The translations under genes and the position numbers were made by a program. This document shows, one piece after another, positions 59,563 through 64,000 of a DNA stretch of 64,000 nt (its first letter is position 1; the number at the start of each line of letters is the position of its first letter). The DNA comes from Thermohalobaculum sp039027855 (GTDB taxonomy: Bacteria; Pseudomonadota; Alphaproteobacteria; Rhodobacterales; Rhodobacteraceae): NCBI GenBank assembly GCA_039027855.1, contig JBCCJI010000015.1, forward strand, positions 1-64,000. The letters are read 5' to 3'. The notes under the pieces were generated by a model, which had not been told where the DNA came from, ran no database searches, and saw only the letters and a program-made list of their open reading frames with translations.

Positions 59563-62010
59563 TCAGCGCCCGCGCGGCCGGGTCATCTCGGGGTCGAAAC
59601 GGGCAGGCGCGACCAGGCGGGCCGGCATGCGCTCACCAAGGATCAGGATGTCGAGGGGCGGCATCTCGTCGGGCGCACGGCCGTTCGGCGCGTGTTCCGG
59701 CCTGACGAAAGCCATCGCCAGGTTTTCGCCGACCCGGTGACCCCAGCCCGCCGAGGTCACCGTGCCGACGACATCCTCACCGGCGAGCACGCTGTCGCCG
59801 GGATGGGCCGGTGCTGCGTCACTGACGAGGGCAAGGGTGACGAAACGCGCCCGCGGCGGCTGGTTCCGCTTGGCTTTCAAGGCCTGCTTGCCCGGGAAAT
59901 CGGCGGCTTTGTCGAGGTCGACAAAGCGCGCCAGACCGCTCTCGAAAGGGTCGTATTCGGTGATGAGATCGGCCTTCCAGTGCCGGAATCCCTTCTCCAG
60001 CCGCATGCTCTCGGTAGCGTGCATGCCGAAGGGGGTAAGGCCATGGGGCGCGCCGGCCGCGCGGAGGATGCGATAGGCGGCCTCTGCCTGCGGCATCGGC
60101 ACATGCAGCTCCCAGGCCCGCTCGCCCGAGAAGCTGACGGCCATCGCGACGCAGGCCACATGGCCGATATGGACGCGCTGGCAGGTGAGCCAGGGGAAGG
60201 CCGTGGCGCGCCAGTCGGTGCGGGGCGCGGCCTCGGCCAGGATCGCTTCGGCGCGCGGTCCCGCGATGACTAGGATCGTGTGGCTGTCGGTCAGCGGCTC
60301 CAGCGTGATCGACCCGTCGGCGGGCAGGCGGCGGGTGAACCAGTCGAGATCGTGGTGCTCGGCCGCCGCCGCCGATCCGATCCAAGCGGTCGTCTCGTCG
60401 AGGAGCGCGATGGTCACCTCACCCGCGACACTGCCCCGCTCGGTCAGGTAATAGGCGAGACCGACCTTGCCGGGGCGCTTCGGCACGCGGCCGGCCATCA
60501 GGCCGTCTAGCCAGTCTCGCCCGCCGGCTCCGTGGACCGCGATGCGGGTGAAGCCGTTCACCTCCATGATCCCGGCGCGGGTATGGACGGCCTCGACTTC
60601 CTTCGCGACGACCGCCTGGGAGGCGCACCAGCGGAAGCTGTGCGTCTCCTCGAACTCGGCGTCGGGGCGGTAAAAAAGCGCGCGCTCCCAGCCGTTGACC
60701 GGCCCGGTCTCGGCCCCCTCGGCCCGCAGGATCGGGGTCAGCGGCGTGGTGCGCAGATCGCGGCCGGCGGGGCGGTGCTCATGCGGGCGGTGGAAGCGGA
60801 ATTCGTTCTGGTAGTCCTCGACCGCCTTCAGCGCCGTCCACTCGATGCTGGCATAGCGGCTGAACCGGCGCGGATCGAGCGCCCAGGTGTCGTAGACCGC
60901 CTCGCCATGGACCATCATCTGCGCGAGCAGCCAGCCATGGCCGCCGCCCTCACCCAGCCCCGCCCGCAGGCCCGTGATGCACCAGGCGTTTCGCTTGCCA
61001 GGGATAGGGCCCACCAGCGGCACGCCGTCGGGGGTGTAGGTGATCGGGCCGTTGATGATCGTGTGGATGCCGGTCTCGGCCAGGCAGGGCAGCCGCTCGA
61101 TCGCGCCCTCCAGCACCGGCAGCACGCGGTCGGGATCATCGGGCGACAGCGCCATGGTGAAGTTGGGGTCGATCCCGTCCAGCCCCCAGGTCCGGCAGTC
61201 CTGCTCGTAGAAGCCGACCAGCAGGCCCTGCTTTTCCTGGCGCGAGTAGAAATCGGCATGGGGGCAGCGGATCAGCGGCACGCGGTGATCGAGCGCCTCG
61301 ATGCCGGGAATGGGCTCGGTCAGGAAATACTGATGCTCCATCGAGGCGACGGGGTGCTCGACCCCCATCATCGCGCCGATCTCATTGCATCGATAGCCGC
61401 CGGCATTGATCACATGCTCGGCCTGGATGTCGCCTTTGGGGGTGTGGACGATCCACTCGCCGCCCGGTTTCTGCGTGAGGCCGGTGACGGGGGTGTGCCG
61501 GTGCACCTCGGCGCCTAGGCGTCGTGAGCGCCGGGCCAGCGCCTGACACAGCTGCGCGGGGTCGATATCGCCGTCCATCGGGTCCCAGAGTGCGCCTTTC
61601 AGGCCCTCCGTCGTGATCAGTGGGTGGCGGCGCCGGGCCTCCTCGGCGTCGATCAGCTCGAACTCGACCCCCATGCCCTTGGCCATCGACTGGAAGTGGC
61701 GATAGCCGTCGAGATGCCAGTCCTCGGTCGCCAGTCGCAGCCCGCCATCGGCATGGTGGTAGTTGATCGGGTAATCCGGGTCATCGGCCAGTTCCTTGTA
61801 AAGCTTGATCGAATGGGTTTTGAGACCGACCATCACCTGGATCGCGCCGAAATTGGTGACCTGGGCGGCCGAATGCCAGGTGGTGCCGGAGGTCAGCTCG
61901 TCCCGCTCCAGCAGCATGACGTCGGTCCAGCCCTCGAGGCAGAGATGGTAGAGCGCCGAGACGCCGGCGATGCCGCCCCCGATGACAACGGCGCGGGTGG
62001 TGGTTCTCAT
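59563..62010 (-). CDS. FAD-dependent dimethylglycine/sarcosine-dehydrogenase-like enzyme with GcvT domain
   Basis: The correct start is MRTTTRAVVIGGGIAGVSA at 62010 (815 residues), overlapping the PhyH stop. The N-terminal half is a DAO-type FAD domain: VIGGGIAGVSALYHL near residue 9, a HSAAQVTNFGA flavin-site region near 46, and GPITYTPDGVPLVGPIPG near 345. The second half is GcvT-like (HHDLDWFTRRLPADG, GERAWELHVPMPQAEAAY), which binds folate and accepts the one-carbon unit released by demethylation. The exact N-methyl amine cannot be told. The gene pairs with a PhyH-type oxygenase and lies near a methyltransferase, suggesting breakdown of a methylated amine. Confidence 0.85.
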   Translation of the reverse strand: MRTTTRAVVIGGGIAGVSALYHLCLEGWTDVMLLERDELTSGTTWHSAAQVTNFGAIQVMVGLKTHSIKLYKELADDPDYPINYHHADGGLRLATEDWHLDGYRHFQSMAKGMGVEFELIDAEEARRRHPLITTEGLKGALWDPMDGDIDPAQLCQALARRSRRLGAEVHRHTPVTGLTQKPGGEWIVHTPKGDIQAEHVINAGGYRCNEIGAMMGVEHPVASMEHQYFLTEPIPGIEALDHRVPLIRCPHADFYSRQEKQGLLVGFYEQDCRTWGLDGIDPNFTMALSPDDPDRVLPVLEGAIERLPCLAETGIHTIINGPITYTPDGVPLVGPIPGKRNAWCITGLRAGLGEGGGHGWLLAQMMVHGEAVYDTWALDPRRFSRYASIEWTALKAVEDYQNEFRFHRPHEHRPAGRDLRTTPLTPILRAEGAETGPVNGWERALFYRPDAEFEETHSFRWCASQAVVAKEVEAVHTRAGIMEVNGFTRIAVHGAGGRDWLDGLMAGRVPKRPGKVGLAYYLTERGSVAGEVTIALLDETTAWIGSAAAAEHHDLDWFTRRLPADGSITLEPLTDSHTILVIAGPRAEAILAEAAPRTDWRATAFPWLTCQRVHIGHVACVAMAVSFSGERAWELHVPMPQAEAAYRILRAAGAPHGLTPFGMHATESMRLEKGFRHWKADLITEYDPFESGLARFVDLDKAADFPGKQALKAKRNQPPRARFVTLALVSDAAPAHPGDSVLAGEDVVGTVTSAGWGHRVGENLAMAFVRPEHAPNGRAPDEMPPLDILILGERMPARLVAPARFDPEMTRPRGR

Positions 62011-62936
62011 GGTGCGGCCCCGGCTCCCATCTCGACCTCGCTCAGGGTGGCGGCCGCAGCGCTGCTTTCGCGCGGCCAAAGCTGGGGGAAGAAGTCGCCG
62101 GCGATGCGGTCGCCGTCGCGGTAACCCTCGGCCTCGAACATCGCGCGCTCTCCGGCGGCCCAGTCGCCGCGGTAGCGGATCATGCCGTCGGGCGCGGTCA
62201 TGCGCAGGGTAAAGCGGCGCACGGTCTTGGTCGGCACCGTCTCGGACAGGCCGCCGTGCAGCGTGCGCATGTCGAAGAAGATGCAGTCGCCCGCGTCGAG
62301 ATCCCATTGCAGGATGTCATAAGCCCCCGGATCGGCGGCGATATCAGGCGGCGCGTGGTAGCGTCGGCCGTTGACCTCCACGCCGTCATCGTTCGGCGCC
62401 GGTCCGTCCTGCTGGTGCCCGTCGGCAAAGCGCACCCGCATGAACAGCTTGTCCCAGAGATGCGACCCGCGCACGAAGGCGATGCCGTTCTCGCGGTTCA
62501 CCGGCTCCAGCGGGAGCCAAAGGACGCACATCGTCCCTTCGAAATCGAAATAGGCGAGGTCCTGGTGAAACGGCGGGCGCGAGCGGGAGCCCGCCTCGCG
62601 CAGGAACCAGTTGTCCATCACCAGATTGGCAGAGGGGGCGCCCAGCAGACGGGCGGCAAGCTCGCCACAGGGGCTCTCGTGCACAAAGCGGCGGAACTGG
62701 GGATAGTCGTTCCAAACCCAGAAATCCTCGAGGTATGCGGGCGCATCGGGCTCCTTCGTGTGGCGGGCGAAGCGGGGCGAGGGTGCGGCGATATCGGCCT
62801 CGATCCCCTCGCCCAGCGTCTTCAGCCAGGCGGGGTCGAAGGCGCCGCGCAGGCAGACAGCGCCGTCGCGCTGGAAGGCTGCGCGTGTCGCAGCGTCGAT
62901 CAGTGTTGCCGGCTCCGTGGTCATCACGCCCTCCAT
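62007..62936 (-). CDS. Phytanoyl-CoA-dioxygenase-family Fe(II)/2-oxoglutarate enzyme
   Basis: The 309-residue product (start MEGVMTTEPATL, or the inner ATG at 62924) shows the iron triad: PPFHQDLAYFD near residue 120 (His and Asp) and MRTLHGGLSETV near 225 (His), and the 2-oxoglutarate Arg near VRRFTLR. Members hydroxylate or demethylate small molecules. Its stop overlaps the start of the FAD-dependent dehydrogenase gene, so they are a pair; it may oxidise the same methylated substrate or its precursor. Confidence 0.82.
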   Translation of the reverse strand: MEGVMTTEPATLIDAATRAAFQRDGAVCLRGAFDPAWLKTLGEGIEADIAAPSPRFARHTKEPDAPAYLEDFWVWNDYPQFRRFVHESPCGELAARLLGAPSANLVMDNWFLREAGSRSRPPFHQDLAYFDFEGTMCVLWLPLEPVNRENGIAFVRGSHLWDKLFMRVRFADGHQQDGPAPNDDGVEVNGRRYHAPPDIAADPGAYDILQWDLDAGDCIFFDMRTLHGGLSETVPTKTVRRFTLRMTAPDGMIRYRGDWAAGERAMFEAEGYRDGDRIAGDFFPQLWPRESSAAAATLSEVEMGAGAAP

Positions 62937-63122
62937 CTGCCTGTTGGGCGATGGAACGACCGGCGTGGGGGCGGGTCAACGCGGTGTCGGCGTCATGCGG
63001 ATATGCTTAACGGGCCGTTCGGGTTTTCCGCAGGTCATTGCTGGCGGGCCCGTCGCGCGCCGACCCTTCACCCTTGGCAGACGAAATCGCCCCGATGCCC
63101 GGGCCGCCAGAGGGAGACGCGC

Positions 63123-64000
63123 ATGGCCGAGGCCCACGCATCCGAGAGCCAGACATCCGAGAGCCAGACATCCGAGAGCAAGTCATCCGAGAGCCAGTCG
63201 TCCGAGAGACCGCGGCGCGCCAAGCGGGCGACAAGCGGCGGGCGCGCGGCCCGGGTGGCCGAGCGACGCGCGACCGAGGGCCGACCGAATGCCGCGCCGC
63301 CGGGGCAGGCGGGCGGGCTGTATCGCCCGCTCTCCGGGCAGGATATCCAGGCGGTCTACGCCACGGCGCTCCGCCTGCTGGCCGATCTTGGCATGGGCGA
63401 GGCGCCGGATGTTTTGGTCGAGGCTGCGGTCGCCCGCGGGGCCGAGGTGAACGACCGGGGCCGCCTCTGTTTTCCCCGCGCGCTGATCGAGGACATTATT
63501 GCGGCGCATCCCAAGACCTTCACCTATCACGGCCGCGACCCGGCGCGCAGTTTCGAGGTGGGCGGCGATGCGGTGCATTTCGGCACCGGCGGCGCCGCAG
63601 TACAGACGGTGGATCTGGAGACCGGGGACTACCGCGCCTCGACGCTGGCCGATCTGCACGACTTCACCCGCCTGCAGGACCGGCTGACCAATATCAGCTG
63701 GTTCACCCGCTGCTGCATCGCGACCGATATCGAGGACGCCTTCGACCTCGACATGAACACCGCCTATGCGCTGGTCGCCAACACGACCAAGCCGGTGGGC
63801 ACGGCCTTTACCCTCGGCGCCCATGTCGCCCCCATCGTCGAGATGTTCGACATGGTGCTGGGCGGTGAGGGGCGGTTTCGCCGCGCGCCGTTCTGCAAGG
63901 CGCATATCAGCCCGGTGATCTCGCCGATGCGCTATGGCGAGGATGCGGTGGACGTGACGCTCGCCTGCGTGCGGGCAGGCGTGCCCATCAGCTCAATCAT
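63123..64000 (+). CDS. MttB-family trimethylamine methyltransferase-like protein (cut by window end)
   Basis: From the ATG at 63123 (GAGGGAGAC upstream) the frame stays open to the last base. After a Ser/Gln/Glu repeat and a basic tail, the MttB-type core begins near residue 75: LYRPLSGQDIQAVYATALRLLADLGMGEAPDVL, HFGTGGAAVQTVDLETGDYR, LTNISWFTRCCIATDI and KPVGTAFTLGAHVAPIVEMF. Members move a methyl group from trimethylamine, glycine betaine or a similar compound to a corrinoid protein. Whether the pyrrolysine codon is present cannot be told here, because that region lies beyond the window. The neighbours (PhyH, DMGDH-like) fit a methylated amine pathway. Confidence 0.85.
   Translation, partial: MAEAHASESQTSESQTSESKSSESQSSERPRRAKRATSGGRAARVAERRATEGRPNAAPPGQAGGLYRPLSGQDIQAVYATALRLLADLGMGEAPDVLVEAAVARGAEVNDRGRLCFPRALIEDIIAAHPKTFTYHGRDPARSFEVGGDAVHFGTGGAAVQTVDLETGDYRASTLADLHDFTRLQDRLTNISWFTRCCIATDIEDAFDLDMNTAYALVANTTKPVGTAFTLGAHVAPIVEMFDMVLGGEGRFRRAPFCKAHISPVISPMRYGEDAVDVTLACVRAGVPISSI
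63139..63208 (+). repeat. 15-base tandem repeat encoding SESQT at the MttB N-terminus
   Basis: Four and two-thirds copies of CATCCGAGAGCCAGA with a few base changes code for SESQT-SESQT-SESKS-SESQS-SER in phase with the gene at 63123. The multiple-of-three period keeps the frame, so copy number can vary without loss of the protein. Confidence 0.85.

Noticed and set aside
1..64000. CRISPR arrays, tRNA or rRNA genes
   Set aside because: I saw no regularly spaced palindromic repeats with unique spacers and no tRNA-like T-loop/acceptor arrangement on either strand; a covariance scan would be needed to exclude them fully.
63123..64000. Pyrrolysine in the MttB-like protein
   Set aside because: No in-frame TAG occurs in the visible part, but the position expected for pyrrolysine lies past the window end, so nothing can be claimed.

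Overview
The window is GC-rich, densely coded DNA with short gaps, many ATGA/GTGA stop-start overlaps and both strands used about equally. The gene content (TRAP transporters, dipeptide-type ABC systems, a DMSP-demethylase-like GcvT protein, dimethylglycine-dehydrogenase-like and MttB-family proteins, Na+-NQR, an ECF sigma/NrsF pair with a bufferin operon) points to a marine or otherwise methylated-compound-using alphaproteobacterium, most likely Rhodobacterales. This placement is an inference from gene families; no rRNA or tRNA gene is visible.

Layout. 1-1400: a decayed RtcB-like RNA ligase gene next to three stem-loops, then about 620 bases without a convincing gene. 1424-9334: an MFS transporter with a His-bearing tail, a clear cobalamin riboswitch, and a tightly overlapped operon of a DUF1636 metal-binding protein, a Nik/Dpp-type ABC importer (binding protein, two ATPases, two permeases) and an EamA permease, probably a cobalt or corrinoid-related uptake unit. 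9419-11745: a mobile patch with a small tyrosine recombinase, a damaged IS3-family element and the tail of a second transposase. 11842-13593: an iota-carbonic-anhydrase-like protein convergent with a COG0523 metal-chaperone GTPase that has a Zur-like palindrome upstream. 14021-20894: a TAXI-TRAP importer, a secreted propeller protein and a large MolR-like helical-repeat protein. 21021-30220: a cytosine-deaminase-like amidohydrolase, an RND efflux pump with its adaptor, an EF-hand protein, a Cys-repeat secreted protein and a two-component system.

30441-43005: an operon DUF2182-DUF1326-DmdA-like, then a large catabolic block: deacylase, peptide ABC importer (binding protein, two permeases, two ATPases) and M20 amidohydrolase on the minus strand, with a divergent M81 (MlrC-like) peptidase. 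43206-47586: sigma factor and NrsF anti-sigma divergent from bufA1-bufB-bufC-doxX, a bufferin (copper-buffering, post-translationally modified peptide) locus with a promoter-like GTAACG/CGAA site. 48310-55993: nqrABCDEF on the minus strand ending at a strong terminator, with the flavinylation and Fe-S maturation genes apbE and nqrM divergent from it. 56042-64000: a tiny membrane protein, a CBS-domain protein, an alkaline phosphatase of the His-poor type, PPK2, and a methylated-amine-like block (PhyH dioxygenase, dimethylglycine-dehydrogenase-like enzyme, MttB-family methyltransferase cut by the window end).

The themes are metal handling (B12/cobalt, zinc, copper), uptake and hydrolysis of amide-linked compounds, and one-carbon or methyl metabolism. 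The most rewarding places are the riboswitch operon, the zinc-economy pair, the DUF2182-DUF1326-DmdA operon and the bufferin locus. Families were assigned by eye from motifs; no database search was run.
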